Part shown: in pieces, positions 36,115 to 45,571 of the stretch | How positions within the stretch are numbered: the first letter of the stretch is position 1 | Layout of the letters: each line of letters begins with the position of its first letter | Assembly (NCBI RefSeq): GCF_014639875.1 | Contig: NZ_BMGD01000002.1 | Coordinates: 372,001-436,000 of the forward strand | Origin: Blastomonas aquatica | GTDB taxonomy: Bacteria; Pseudomonadota; Alphaproteobacteria; Sphingomonadales; Sphingomonadaceae | Direction of reading: 5' to 3' | DNA: 64,000 nt | Program-made: the position numbers and the translations under genes | Notes under the pieces: generated by a model | Databases searched by the model: none | What the model was told of the DNA's origin: nothing | What the model saw: the letters and a program-made list of their open reading frames with translations, nothing else

Positions 36115-36852
36115 TCACATCAGCCCCATCGACCGCATGCTCGAATGGCCGTCGAGCCCGATGATCACATGATCGTGCACGTCGATCCCCAGCCGCTTGC
36201 CCGCTTCGATGATCTCGCGCGTGATCTGGATGTCCTGTTTGCTGGGTTGGGGATTGCCGCTGGGGTGGTTGTGGACGAGGATCAGGGATGTCGCGCCGAG
36301 GTCCAGCGCGCGCTTGATCACCTGGCGGGTGTAGATCGCCGCCTGATCGACCGAGCCTTCGGACATGTTGTCGTCGCTGATCAGCATGTTCTTGGCGTTC
36401 AAGAACAGCACCCGCACCCGCTCGCGGGTCAGGTGCGCCATGTCGAGCCGGAGGTAATCGAGCAAAGCCTGCCAGCTCGACAGGATCGGCTGGCGGCGCA
36501 CCGGTTCGCTGACCAGTCGTGTTGCTGCCACCTGCACGATCTTGAGCGCAGCCGCGCTGGTCTCGCCCATGCCCGGGATTGCGCGCAGCGAATCACCATC
36601 GGCGGTCAGCACGCCTGCAAGCCCGCCGAAATGGTCGATCAATTGCTTGGCTAGCTGCTTGGTGTCGCGGCGTGGTATCGCGAGCGCCAGCAGATACTCA
36701 ATGATTTCATGATCATGCAATCCGGTTCCGTCACCGTTCAGCAAACGCTGCCTAAGCCGGGAGCGATGGCCCGCGCCATGATGGCCGCCTGCCGCCGCAT
36801 CGGTGGCTTCGGCATCGGCCAGCAAGGGCAGCACGGGCGACGAGGAGGGCAT
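36115..36852 (-). CDS. radC: RadC/JAB-domain protein
   Basis: 245 residues. The N-terminal part holds a helix-hairpin-helix (HDHEIIEYLLALAIPRRDTKQ, then LRAIPGMGETSAAALK). The C-terminal 120 residues form a JAB/MPN domain with the metal-binding motif HNHPSGNPQPSKQD and an upstream Glu in MSEGS. RadC was once linked to DNA repair; its true role is unsettled. It stands alone here with a repeat at its 3' end. Confidence 0.93.
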   Translation of the reverse strand: MPSSSPVLPLLADAEATDAAAGGHHGAGHRSRLRQRLLNGDGTGLHDHEIIEYLLALAIPRRDTKQLAKQLIDHFGGLAGVLTADGDSLRAIPGMGETSAAALKIVQVAATRLVSEPVRRQPILSSWQALLDYLRLDMAHLTRERVRVLFLNAKNMLISDDNMSEGSVDQAAIYTRQVIKRALDLGATSLILVHNHPSGNPQPSKQDIQITREIIEAGKRLGIDVHDHVIIGLDGHSSMRSMGLM

Positions 36853-36971
36853 GGTTTGAGGTTAATCTGTCGCCTGTCGCCGGGCAAACGCTTTGTCCCC
36901 ATCTTCCCCACTGCTGCGCCTTTTCATTGCCGCCGTTGCAACCTCACGCGATGCAGCGCATTCAGGGCAGG

Positions 36972-39900
36972 ATGAGCGACGCCGACACCGAAGCCGAAGC
37001 GATCCCGCCCGACCGCAAGGTGCGGGCGTGGCAAGGGACGGCATGGCCTTTGAAGGCCGCGCTGTATGGCATCGCGCTGCTAGGGCTGGTCGGCCTGATC
37101 GCCTGGACTCAGCGCGAGGATATCGCGCGCAACCTGATCGGTGCCGAGCTCGAGCGGCAGGGCGTGGCTGCTACCTACGAAATCGAATCGATCGGCGTCG
37201 GACAGCAGGTGGTGCGCAACCTCGTGCTGGGCGATCCCAAGCGACCCGATGCGACGATCGAACGGATGACGATCGATATCAGCGGCGGGCTTTTCGGGCT
37301 CACGATCGATAGCGCAACGATTGAAGGGCTGCGTGCTTTCGGGCGGTGGGAGAACGACCGCATCAGCTTCGGCAGCCTCGACAAACTGATCTACACCGAC
37401 AGCACCGAGCCGTTCAGTCTGCCACGTCTGGACCTCACGCTGCGCGATGCGCGGGTCAAGATCGACAGCCCCTATGGCGCGGTGGGCGTCAAGGCGGACG
37501 GCAGCGGCGACCTGCGCGGCGGGTTCAAGGGCTCGCTGGCGGCTGTTGGCGAGCAGGTGACGTACGCCGGGTGTACGCTCGTCAATCCCAGCCTGTATGG
37601 CGCGGTCAGCATCACCCGGCAGCGGCCTGCGTTTTCCGGCCCGGTTCGGTTTGATTCGATGGCGTGCCATGCCGGTAATCTGAATATTGCGCGGTCATCA
37701 TTGGCATTGCGCGCCGGAGCCAACGCCGCGCTCGACCGGGTCAGCGGATCACTGATGCCGGCGGCAGGCGCGATACGGGTCGGCGGGTTTGGCGCAACGG
37801 GACTCAGCGGCAAAATCGATTTCGCAGCGACATCCCAGCAGGTGGATGCCGATGTCGATCTCGCACTGGGTGATCCGGAGGCAACAGGCATCGGCTTTGC
37901 GACGATGGATGCCAAGGGCGAGGCGGTGCTGCGGATCGGCGGCGCGGCTCCGGGTTGGTCGTTTGACGGAAGCGCGGAAGGCAGCAGGCTGACGGTCGAC
38001 CGCGCACGGCTCTCCGGTCTGGACGACGCGGTCAAAGCCAGCGCCAGTCTGCCGATCGGGCCATTGGTCGCGCGGATGGTTGCAGCGGCCCGCCGCGCGC
38101 TGCCGGGCTCCGATCTGGCGCTCGACCTGCAGGCGCGGGGCGGCGGCGAATCGCTGGCGTTCACGATCCCGCGGTTGTCGCTCACCAGTGCACGCGGTGA
38201 CCGGATCATAGGCGGCAACAGTCTCACGTTCCGGCAGAATGGCGAAGCAGTTCAGGTCGCGGGCAACATTGCCACCGGGGGCGACGGGTTGCCGCGTGCG
38301 CAGCTGCGTATCGTGCCGCGCGGGCAGGGGGCTTATGCGCTGCGGGTCAGCATGGACGATTACACTGCGGGCGGAGCCTCGTTGGCCTTGCCCGAGCTTT
38401 CCGCGCTGTGGAACGGACACGGCGCTGCAACCTTCAGCGGACGAGCGTTGCTCTCGGGTCCGATCCCGGGCGGGTCGGTGCGTGGGTTGGCGCTGCCTCT
38501 CCAAGGACGGTGGACCGACGGAGCGGGGTTTGCGCTGTATGATGGCTGCCAGACGCTTCGTTTCGACCGGCTGCAGCTGGCCAGCCTGACTGCCGAGCGG
38601 CAGGCGCTGAGCCTGTGTCCGGTGCGGGGTCAGCCGATGCTGCGTCAGGGACCGAGGGGGCTTCAGCTGGTAGCCCGGCTGGGAGGGGCCACCCGCCTGC
38701 AGGGGCGGCTTGGGTCGTCACAGATGCAGTTGGCGGTCGGCGCGATGCAGCTCGATTTTCCGGGGGCAGCCAGACTGTCCGATGTCGATCTGGTGATCGG
38801 CAACCTCGAATCGGGCACGCACATCAAGGCCGGGGATTTAAGCGTCGATCTGGGACAGACCCTGTCCGGACGCTATGCCGATGCCGAAGCGACCATAGGG
38901 GTTGTTCCGCTTCTGCTGACGCGGGGCAGCGGCAGCTGGAGCTTTGCCGATTCGGTGCTCGGCGTTTCCGGCGACGAATGGCTGCTGCGCGACCGGCAGG
39001 TGCCCGCGCGCTTCCAGCCCCTGGTCAGCACCGATATGCGGCTGACGCTCGCCGACAGCCGCATATCGGTGACCGGCACGCTCGACGAACCGCAGACGGC
39101 GCGCGATGTGGTGCGCGTCGAAATCGCGCATGATCTGGGGTCGGTCATCGGGTATGCCGATCTGTTCGTCGATCGGCTGACGTTCGATGATCAGCTCCAG
39201 CCCGAGATGGTGAGCAACATCGTGCTGGGCATCATCGCCAACACACAGGGCAGCGTGGCAGGCACCGGTCGGATCGACTGGTCCGCCCAAGGTGTCACCT
39301 CCAGCACCGGACGCTTCCGCACCGATTCGCTCGATTTCGCAGCGGCCTTCGGACCGGTGCGCGGGCTGTCGGGTGATATCGTGTTCAGCGATCTGCTGGG
39401 AATGCAGACCGGGCCGGGGCAGGTGGTGCGGCTGGCGGAGGTCAACCCGGGTTTCGCGGTTGCCGATGGGACGATTCGCTACCGGCTTCTGCCCGATTTC
39501 CGGATGCAAGTCGGAGGCGGCGAATGGCCGTTTGCCGGTGGCAGGCTGCTGCTCGAGCCCGGCACGATCGATCTGGTCAGTGAACAGCCCCGTACTCTCG
39601 TGTTCCGGGTCGACCGCGTGGATGCTGCGCAATTCCTTGCCGGTTTCGATTTCGAGAACATCAACGCCACCGGGCACTTTGCCGGTACGATCCCGATCAT
39701 CTTCGACAAGGATGGCGGGCATGTCCGTGGCGGCAGGCTCGAGGTGATCGAGGATGGCGGGACGCTCGCCTATGTTGGTGAGCTGACTTATGAAGACCTG
39801 GGCACCATGGCCAACTTCGCGTTCAACGCCTTACGATCGTTGCGCTATCAGTATCTGATCATCGAGATGGATGGCGATTTGGCGGGCGAAGTAGTGACCA

Positions 39901-40181
39901 GGATCAGGTTCGACGGTCTCAGCCAGGGCGAGGGTGCTTCCCGCAATATCCTCACCCGCCAGGTCGAAAAGCTGCCGCTGCAGTTCAACGTGACGATCAG
40001 CGCACCGTTTCTGCAGCTGATCACCTCGGCGCGGTCGCTGTATGATACGCAATATGTCACTGACCCGGCGCTGCTCGGGCTGTTGCCCGGCCAAGCCAAC
40101 AATCCGAATGGAATCGGTGTGGGCACGACATCACCAATTAACGCGGGTATTCAGCCCCCAGACAGCGAGGATCGTCCATGA
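36972..40181 (+). CDS. ydbH: YdbH-family AsmA-like intermembrane lipid-transport protein
   Basis: 1069 residues from ATG 36972 with GGCAGG just upstream. A TM segment at about residues 29-49 anchors it in the inner membrane. The rest is predicted beta-rich repeats of the AsmA-like/repeating-beta-groove type, ending in a region matching the YdbH C-terminus (GAIIFDKDGGHV-like, ALRSLRYQYLIIEMDGDL, then GLSQGEG). In E. coli YdbH acts with TamB and YhdP in moving phospholipids to the outer membrane. Its stop overlaps the ynbE start by four bases. Confidence 0.88.
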   Translation: MSDADTEAEAIPPDRKVRAWQGTAWPLKAALYGIALLGLVGLIAWTQREDIARNLIGAELERQGVAATYEIESIGVGQQVVRNLVLGDPKRPDATIERMTIDISGGLFGLTIDSATIEGLRAFGRWENDRISFGSLDKLIYTDSTEPFSLPRLDLTLRDARVKIDSPYGAVGVKADGSGDLRGGFKGSLAAVGEQVTYAGCTLVNPSLYGAVSITRQRPAFSGPVRFDSMACHAGNLNIARSSLALRAGANAALDRVSGSLMPAAGAIRVGGFGATGLSGKIDFAATSQQVDADVDLALGDPEATGIGFATMDAKGEAVLRIGGAAPGWSFDGSAEGSRLTVDRARLSGLDDAVKASASLPIGPLVARMVAAARRALPGSDLALDLQARGGGESLAFTIPRLSLTSARGDRIIGGNSLTFRQNGEAVQVAGNIATGGDGLPRAQLRIVPRGQGAYALRVSMDDYTAGGASLALPELSALWNGHGAATFSGRALLSGPIPGGSVRGLALPLQGRWTDGAGFALYDGCQTLRFDRLQLASLTAERQALSLCPVRGQPMLRQGPRGLQLVARLGGATRLQGRLGSSQMQLAVGAMQLDFPGAARLSDVDLVIGNLESGTHIKAGDLSVDLGQTLSGRYADAEATIGVVPLLLTRGSGSWSFADSVLGVSGDEWLLRDRQVPARFQPLVSTDMRLTLADSRISVTGTLDEPQTARDVVRVEIAHDLGSVIGYADLFVDRLTFDDQLQPEMVSNIVLGIIANTQGSVAGTGRIDWSAQGVTSSTGRFRTDSLDFAAAFGPVRGLSGDIVFSDLLGMQTGPGQVVRLAEVNPGFAVADGTIRYRLLPDFRMQVGGGEWPFAGGRLLLEPGTIDLVSEQPRTLVFRVDRVDAAQFLAGFDFENINATGHFAGTIPIIFDKDGGHVRGGRLEVIEDGGTLAYVGELTYEDLGTMANFAFNALRSLRYQYLIIEMDGDLAGEVVTRIRFDGLSQGEGASRNILTRQVEKLPLQFNVTISAPFLQLITSARSLYDTQYVTDPALLGLLPGQANNPNGIGVGTTSPINAGIQPPDSEDRP

Positions 40182-40381
40182 AGGGGACAACGAGGATAGC
40201 GATGATGAGAAAACCGGCGATCCTGTTGGCAGCGGTTGGGGCGCTTGGCGGATGCGTGACGGTATCGGCACCCGACAAGCCGATCGTGATCAATCTCAAC
40301 ATCAATATCAAGCAAGAGGTCGTCTACCGGCTCGATGGCAAGGCCAAGGCAGTAATCGACGAGAATGCGGAGATTTTCTGA
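40178..40381 (+). CDS. ynbE: YnbE-family lipoprotein
   Basis: 67 residues; ATG overlaps the ydbH stop (ATGA). The lipobox is LGGC, Cys26. The short mature part ends in VVYRLDGKAKAVIDENAEIF with the conserved NLNINIK stretch. In E. coli, YnbE multimerises and joins YdbH to make the outer-membrane end of the lipid bridge. An alternative ATG (residue 9) also fits the lipobox. Confidence 0.9.
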   Translation: MKGTTRIAMMRKPAILLAAVGALGGCVTVSAPDKPIVINLNINIKQEVVYRLDGKAKAVIDENAEIF

Positions 40382-40761
40382 TGAACAGGGCTTTTTTCAA
40401 ATCCGGTGTGGCGGCGTTTGTCGCGCTTGGCCTGGCTATGCCGGCACTGGCGCAGCGTGACCCCGCCTATGAAGCGGCGCGCGAGAATGGATCGATCGGT
40501 GAAAAGCCCGATGGCTATCTGGGCATTGTCAGCGGCGGTGATGGCCAGTTGCAGAAGCTGGTCAGTGATATCAATCTCAAGCGCAAACAGGTGTACACCA
40601 ACCGCGCTTCGGCAGAAGGTTCGACGGTCGAACAGTTCGCCTTCACCGCAGGGTGCAACACCATATCCCGCACCAGGCCGGGCGAGAAATACCAGGCGCC
40701 CGATGGCAGCTGGAAGACTCGCGATGGCGGCGCACCGGTGCGCGATGCACGCTGCCCCTGA
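40381..40761 (+). CDS. ydbL: YdbL-family (DUF1318) periplasmic protein
   Basis: 126 residues; ATG 40381 overlaps the ynbE stop (TGATG). A signal peptide ends at AMPALA. The mature protein shows the DUF1318 pattern YEAARENGSIGEKPDGYLG, followed by LVSDINLKRKQVYTNRA. In E. coli, YdbL prevents faulty YnbE multimers. Together ydbH-ynbE-ydbL is a complete, tightly coupled operon. Confidence 0.92.
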   Translation: MNRAFFKSGVAAFVALGLAMPALAQRDPAYEAARENGSIGEKPDGYLGIVSGGDGQLQKLVSDINLKRKQVYTNRASAEGSTVEQFAFTAGCNTISRTRPGEKYQAPDGSWKTRDGGAPVRDARCP

Positions 40762-40792
40762 CGGCGGCGCGCTGATCTGATCGTTCACCAGC

Positions 40793-40815
40793 CCGGATTT
40801 TGGCGGAAAATCCGG
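40793..40815 (+). terminator. Hairpin at end of ydbL operon
   Basis: Perfect nine-pair stem: ccggatttt, loop ggcgg, aaaatccgg. A weak T-tract follows (acttcg), so termination may be inefficient or Rho-assisted. Confidence 0.5.
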
Positions 40816-40852
40816 ACTTCGTCATGCGCCATTGCGCAGCGCAGCATGGCCA

Positions 40853-40881
40853 TTGACTTGCCAGGCCTCCCTTTCTAAACG
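40853..40881 (+). promoter_or_regulatory. Predicted sigma-70-type promoter of the atp F0 operon
   Basis: TTGACT at 40853-40858 and TAAACG at 40876-40881 with 17 bases between. It lies about 86 bases upstream of atpI, inside the only gap after the ydbL hairpin. Confidence 0.5.
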
Positions 40882-40967
40882 GGCCGCGCCTTGGCGGGTC
40901 CGCTCGCCGCTTTTTGCGCGCTTCCGGATATCGTTGCCTGTGGCACGATCTGCAGGGAAGTGCGCAC

Positions 40968-41327
40968 ATGGCGGAGAACGAATCTGGGCAAGACCCTTTC
41001 GACGTGGATGAGCGGATCGATCACATCGGTGACCGGCTTCGCGACATCGAACGAAAAGAGCAGGCCGACGCGAGTGGAAAGTCGGGCACAGTCGATAAAA
41101 ATTATCGACTAGGCAACCGAGTACTCGCTGATCTGCTGGGAGGACTTGCAGGTGGATTGTTGTTTGGCTGGCTGTTTGATCGCTGGCTCGGCACTTCGCC
41201 CTGGCTCCTGATCACGTTCCTCATCTTGGGGATATTCGTGGCCTTCAGGAATATCATCAGAGCTTCAAACGCATATTCGGCGGGGCTGGAACGTCAGCAG
41301 CCTCCGCAGGATACGCATAAAGATTAA
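40968..41327 (+). CDS. atpI: ATP synthase accessory protein AtpI
   Basis: 119 residues from ATG 40968. After a hydrophilic N-terminus (DPFDVDERIDHIGDRLRDIE) it has two TM helices (about 50-68 and 76-94) around GGLLFGWLFDRWLGTSPWL. This is the AtpI/gene-1 protein of F-type ATP synthase operons, which aids c-ring assembly and Mg2+ supply. First gene of the F0 operon. Confidence 0.88.
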   Translation: MAENESGQDPFDVDERIDHIGDRLRDIERKEQADASGKSGTVDKNYRLGNRVLADLLGGLAGGLLFGWLFDRWLGTSPWLLITFLILGIFVAFRNIIRASNAYSAGLERQQPPQDTHKD

Positions 41328-41342
41328 CCGAAGAGGTCAGTT

Positions 41343-42128
41343 GTGGCAGCCGAGGCAGGCAAAATCGACCCCATGCATCAGTTCGAGATCGCCCCTGTGT
41401 TCCAGGGTGGATTCGATCTGGCAGGCCAGACCATCACCTTCACCAATAGCGCCCTTTGGATGCTGTTGACGCTGGTGGCTTTGTGGGTGTTCATGCTTGG
41501 CGGCATGAAGCGCGAACTGGTGCCCGGTCGTTGGCAGCTGATGGTGGAAAGCTGCGCCGATTTCATCGACAACATGTTGCTTTCGAACGTGGGGCAGGAA
41601 GGGCGTAAATACACGCCTTATGTGTTTTCGCTGTTCATGTTCATCCTGTTTGCCAATATCCTGGGACTGTTGCCCATCGGCGTGCTTGGCGGACATCCGT
41701 TTACCGTCACCAGCCATTTGACCGTGACCGGTATTCTCGCGCTGCTCAGCTTTGGCATCGTACTTGTCGTCGGGTTCACCCGGCACGGTCTTCACTTCTT
41801 CTCACTGTTCATCCCGCACGGCACGCCGCTACCGATGATTCCGTTCATCTTCGTGGTCGAACTGCTCTCGTTCCTGGTGCGGCCGTTCAGCCTCGGCTTG
41901 CGTCTGTTCGTGGCGATGACCGCAGGACACATCCTGCTCAAGGTGCTTGCGGGTTTCGTCATCAACTCGTCAAACGCCGGGGTCGGCTATGGCCTGATGG
42001 TCGGCCTGCCCAGCCTGACGCTCATGGTTGGCATCAGCGCGCTTGAACTGCTGGTCGCTGCTGTACAGGCCTATGTTTTCGCGCTGTTGACGTCGTTGTA
42101 CATCAATGATGCGGTGAACCTGCATTAA
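41343..42128 (+). CDS. atpB: ATP synthase F0 subunit a
   Basis: 261 residues from GTG 41343 with AAGAGG upstream. Five or six TM helices. The essential Arg is in LVRPFSLGLRLFVAMTAGHILLK, and the helix ISALELLVAAVQAYVFALLTSLYI closes the protein. Subunit a forms the proton half-channels facing the c-ring. Confidence 0.97.
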   Translation: MAAEAGKIDPMHQFEIAPVFQGGFDLAGQTITFTNSALWMLLTLVALWVFMLGGMKRELVPGRWQLMVESCADFIDNMLLSNVGQEGRKYTPYVFSLFMFILFANILGLLPIGVLGGHPFTVTSHLTVTGILALLSFGIVLVVGFTRHGLHFFSLFIPHGTPLPMIPFIFVVELLSFLVRPFSLGLRLFVAMTAGHILLKVLAGFVINSSNAGVGYGLMVGLPSLTLMVGISALELLVAAVQAYVFALLTSLYINDAVNLH

Positions 42129-42182
42129 TCAGTTGTCTCAGTTTAATTTTAGCCTCGATTTGGATATTTAAGGAGTATTATC

Positions 42183-42410
42183 ATGGAAGCAGATGCCGCA
42201 AGAATGATTGGTGCCGGTCTGGCTGCAGTGGGCGCCGGTATTGCTGCTCTCGGCGTGGGTAACGTGTTCGCATCGTTTCTCGAAGGCGCGTTGCGCAATC
42301 CCGCTGCTGCCGATGGCCAGCAGGGTCGTCTGTTCATCGGCTTTGCCGCTGCCGAGCTTCTCGGCCTGCTGGCATTCGTCGTGGCGATGATCCTGATCTT
42401 CGTCGCCTGA
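42183..42410 (+). CDS. atpE: ATP synthase F0 subunit c
   Basis: 75 residues from ATG 42183 with a strong RBS (AAGGAG). Two TM helices, with GAGIAALGVGN in the first and the proton-binding Glu in FIGFAAAELLGLLAFV of the second. The loop RNPAA contains the conserved Arg-Asn-Pro of the c subunit. Confidence 0.97.
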   Translation: MEADAARMIGAGLAAVGAGIAALGVGNVFASFLEGALRNPAAADGQQGRLFIGFAAAELLGLLAFVVAMILIFVA

Positions 42411-42419
42411 TTGGTGGCC

Positions 42420-42445
42420 GGAGCCGGCTGGTTATGGTCGGCTCC
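42420..42445 (+). promoter_or_regulatory. Hairpin between atpE and atpF'
   Basis: Seven-pair stem GGAGCCG/CGGCTCC with a 12-base loop. It lies just after the highly expressed subunit c gene and may stabilise the upstream mRNA or lower read-through, which would help set the c to b ratio. Confidence 0.45.
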
Positions 42446-42482
42446 ACCACACCCAACTCTCTGAACCACGGATAGCAGACCC

Positions 42483-42977
42483 ATGCCCCAGATCGACCAG
42501 GTCATGTCCACCTATGGATCACAGCTGTTCTGGCTGGTGATCACGTTCGGGCTGATTTATTTCGTCATTGGGCGTTCGATGCTGCCGAAGGTTCAGGGTA
42601 CCATCGACCTGCGCCGGAGTAAGGTTTCAGCTGATATCGCTGCTGCCAAGGCTGCTCATGCCCGGGCCGACGAGATCGAAGAAAGTTATCGCGAAGCCCA
42701 GGCCCGTGCCCGCGATGCGGCACTTGCCGTGACTGCGGAAGCGAAGGCGACAGGCGCACGCGAATCCGAGATCAAGGTAAAGCAGGCCGATGCCGGTATC
42801 GCCGCGCATCTAGCCGAAGCCGAAGCCGCGATTGCGGCACAACAGGCTTCTGCCCTCACAGAAATTGAGGCCGTTGCAGTCGAAGCGGCGCAGGATATCG
42901 TCGCCAAGTTGACCCCGGTGAAGGTTACCAAGCCGCAGGTCAATCGCGCCGTCAAGGGAGCGCTGGCCAATGCTTGA
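42483..42977 (+). CDS. atpF': ATP synthase F0 subunit b'
   Basis: 164 residues. One TM segment (QLFWLVITFGLIYFVI, about 14-31), followed by a long charged coiled coil. It starts MPQIDQV, usual for alphaproteobacterial b'. With subunit b it forms the heterodimeric peripheral stalk. Overlaps the next start by eight bases. Confidence 0.93.
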   Translation: MPQIDQVMSTYGSQLFWLVITFGLIYFVIGRSMLPKVQGTIDLRRSKVSADIAAAKAAHARADEIEESYREAQARARDAALAVTAEAKATGARESEIKVKQADAGIAAHLAEAEAAIAAQQASALTEIEAVAVEAAQDIVAKLTPVKVTKPQVNRAVKGALANA

Positions 42978-43521
42978 TCTCGTCATTCTGGCATCGGAAG
43001 CAGGGGAATACGTCGATCCTTCGGTCGGCGGATTCAATCTGCTGAACGGAACGTTTTTCGTTTCGGTGGCGATGCTGATCCTCATCGGTATCGTCCTGTA
43101 CAAGAAGGTTCCGGCGATTATCGGTGCCTCGCTCGATCGCAAGATCGCCAGCATCAAGGCGGAGCTTGACCAAGCTCACGCACTGCGTGCCGACGCCGAA
43201 AAGTTGCGCGCCGAGTACGAAGCCAAGTTGGCTGCAGCAACGCAGGAAGCTGCTGACATGAATGACCGTGCCGAGGCTGATGCTGAAGCAATCCTGGCAA
43301 AAGCGCGTACCGACGCAGAAAACCTGATCGTGCGTCGTCAGAAGATGGCAACCGACAAGATTGCTGCGGCCGAGCGCGCTGCGATCGCTGAAATCCGGAG
43401 CAAGGTCGCGCTGGCCGCAACCGGTGCCGCCGCCTCGCTGATCGCCGAGAATCACAATGCGGACGCGGACAAGTCGCTGGTCGATCAGACCGTGGCTCAA
43501 CTTGGCGCGCGTCTGAACTGA
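42970..43521 (+). CDS. atpF: ATP synthase F0 subunit b
   Basis: 183 residues. A single TM helix (FFVSVAMLILIGIVLY, about 27-44), then ASLDRKIASIKAELDQAHALR starting a long coiled coil rich in Ala, Glu and Lys. It completes the peripheral stalk with b'. The F1 genes are not in this window, the usual split arrangement in Alphaproteobacteria. Confidence 0.95.
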   Translation: MLDLVILASEAGEYVDPSVGGFNLLNGTFFVSVAMLILIGIVLYKKVPAIIGASLDRKIASIKAELDQAHALRADAEKLRAEYEAKLAAATQEAADMNDRAEADAEAILAKARTDAENLIVRRQKMATDKIAAAERAAIAEIRSKVALAATGAAASLIAENHNADADKSLVDQTVAQLGARLN

Positions 43522-43529
43522 CGCGCTTC

Positions 43530-43553
43530 CCTTCTCCCCATCGAGGGAGAAGG
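43530..43553 (+). terminator. Terminator-like hairpin after atpF
   Basis: Perfect nine-pair stem ccttctccc/gggagaagg with loop catcga, followed by ttt. The following 60 bases contain more of the same G-rich intergenic repeat. Confidence 0.6.
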
Positions 43554-43621
43554 TTTGCCGACAGGGGGAGGGCAAGTGGCCCATTGACCTGCCACCATCC
43601 TGACGCCACATCACGCGCACC

Positions 43622-45565
43622 ATGGCAGGCCGTCCCGCTCACCCCAATGACAGCAATCCGCGCGCACCCGACCGCTTCCTCGAGGATGCGGCGACATTCA
43701 GCGTGCGCGGTGCCGATACGCCCGATCTGGACACCGGGATCGCTGCGATCCGCAACACGCTGAAATCGCTGCCGACGCGACCCGGGGTCTACCGGATGAT
43801 CGATGCGCGCGGCGACGTGCTGTATGTCGGCAAGGCGCGGATGCTGAAGAACCGGGTGACCAATTACACCCAGGTCGACAAATTGCCGCGCCGCCTGCAG
43901 CGGATGGTGTCGCTGACACGGTCGATGATGATCGTCACCACCAACAGCGAGGCTGAGGCGCTGCTCCTCGAGGCACAGCTGATCAAGCGCTATCGTCCGG
44001 CGTACAATGTGTTGCTGCGCGACGACAAGAGCTTTCCCTATATACTGCTGCGCGAGGACCACGACTTCCCGCGCATGTCCAAATATCGCGGTGCGCAGAA
44101 ATACAAGGGCCAGTATTTCGGACCGTTCGCCAGCGCCGGATCGGTGACCAGCACGCTCAATTCGCTGCAGAAACTGTTCCTGCTGCGCTCGTGCTCGGAC
44201 AGCTTCTTCGCCAACCGCTCGCGACCATGCCTGTTGTACCAGATCAAGCGTTGCTCGGCGCCGTGCGTCGACCGGATCAGCAAGCCCGATTATGCCGCGC
44301 TGGTTGGCGATGCGCGCGCGTTCCTCACCGGCAAGTCCACCGATGTGCAGGCGCGGCTCGGCGCGCGGATGGAAGCGGCGGCGCAGGCGCTCGATTTCGA
44401 GAGCGCGGCGGCGTATCGCGACCGATTGAAGGCACTGACCTTTATCCAGGGCAGCCAGGCGGTCAACGCGCAGGGTATCGCCGATGCCGATGTGTTCGCG
44501 ATGGCGAGCCAGGGTGGCACCGTCTGCATCCAGGCGTTCTTCATCCGCGCAGGGCAGAACTGGGGCCATCGCAGTTTTTTCCCCGCGCATGTCCAGGAGC
44601 TCGACGAGGCCGAGATCCTCACTAGCTTCCTGATGCAGTTCTATCAGGACATGCCGCCGCCGCGGCTGATCCTTACCGATCGTACGCCTTTCGAATGCGA
44701 TCTGGTGGTCGAGGCACTGTCGGCCAACATGACGCACAAGCTCGAGCTGCTGGTCCCGCAGCGCGGCGAGCGCAAGCGGCTGATCGAACAGGCGCAGCGT
44801 AATGCGCTGGAAGAGTTGCAGCGCCGCGTCGCCGAGAGCGCGAGCCAGGCGAAGTACCTCGCCGAGATGGCCGATCTTTTCGGGCTCGACGGCCCACCCG
44901 ACCGGATCGAGGTTTACGACAACAGCCATATCCAGGGCACCAATGCACTAGGTGCAATGGTCGTGGCGGGGCCCGAGGGTTTCCGCAAGGCGGCGTACCG
45001 CAAGTTCAACATCAAGCGCGCCGACACCGTGCCCGGCGATGACTATGCGATGATGCGCGAGGTGTTCGAACGGCGGTTTGCGCGCGCGCAGACCGACGAT
45101 CCCGATCGCAGCGGCGGCGACTGGCCCGATCTGGTGCTGGTCGATGGCGGCAAGGGGCAGTTGAAAGCCGCCATGGAGGCTTTGGCGGTGCTGGGCATCG
45201 ACGATGTCGCCTTGGTCGGCGTCGCCAAGGGCCCCGACCGCAATGCGGGCCGCGAGACCTTCTTCATGCCCGACGGCAAGGAGTTCACGCTGCCGACCAA
45301 CAGCCCGGTATTGTTCTACCTCCAGCGGCTGCGCGACGAGGCCCACCGCTTCGCGATCGGCGCGCACCGCAGCAAGCGTAAGAAGGCGATGACCACCAGC
45401 CCGCTCGATGAAGTGCCCGGCATCGGCCCGGCGCGCAAACGCGCGCTGCTGATGCACTTTGGCACCGCCAAGGCGGTGCGCAGCGCAAGCCTGCAGGATC
45501 TGCAAAAGGCCCCCGGCGTGTCCAAGGCTATGGCGCAGTTGGTCTATGATTTCTTCCGGGGCTAG
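43622..45565 (+). CDS. uvrC: Excinuclease ABC subunit C
   Basis: 647 residues. The GIY-YIG nuclease domain opens with PTRPGVYRMIDARGDVLYVGKA. A Cys-rich patch (CLLYQIKRCSAPC) follows, then the UVR motif (AAAYRDRLKAL). The RNase H-like nuclease domain has EVYDNSHIQGTNALGAMVV and LVDGGKGQL, and two helix-hairpin-helix motifs end the protein (EVPGIGPARKRALL). It makes both incisions in nucleotide excision repair with UvrAB. recO begins seven bases after its stop. Confidence 0.97.
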   Translation: MAGRPAHPNDSNPRAPDRFLEDAATFSVRGADTPDLDTGIAAIRNTLKSLPTRPGVYRMIDARGDVLYVGKARMLKNRVTNYTQVDKLPRRLQRMVSLTRSMMIVTTNSEAEALLLEAQLIKRYRPAYNVLLRDDKSFPYILLREDHDFPRMSKYRGAQKYKGQYFGPFASAGSVTSTLNSLQKLFLLRSCSDSFFANRSRPCLLYQIKRCSAPCVDRISKPDYAALVGDARAFLTGKSTDVQARLGARMEAAAQALDFESAAAYRDRLKALTFIQGSQAVNAQGIADADVFAMASQGGTVCIQAFFIRAGQNWGHRSFFPAHVQELDEAEILTSFLMQFYQDMPPPRLILTDRTPFECDLVVEALSANMTHKLELLVPQRGERKRLIEQAQRNALEELQRRVAESASQAKYLAEMADLFGLDGPPDRIEVYDNSHIQGTNALGAMVVAGPEGFRKAAYRKFNIKRADTVPGDDYAMMREVFERRFARAQTDDPDRSGGDWPDLVLVDGGKGQLKAAMEALAVLGIDDVALVGVAKGPDRNAGRETFFMPDGKEFTLPTNSPVLFYLQRLRDEAHRFAIGAHRSKRKKAMTTSPLDEVPGIGPARKRALLMHFGTAKAVRSASLQDLQKAPGVSKAMAQLVYDFFRG

Positions 45566-45571
45566 CTGAGC

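Noticed and set aside
34945-36654. 569-codon plus-strand open frame
   Set aside because: Antisense to the HI0933-type flavoprotein and radC and crossing an intergenic repeat.
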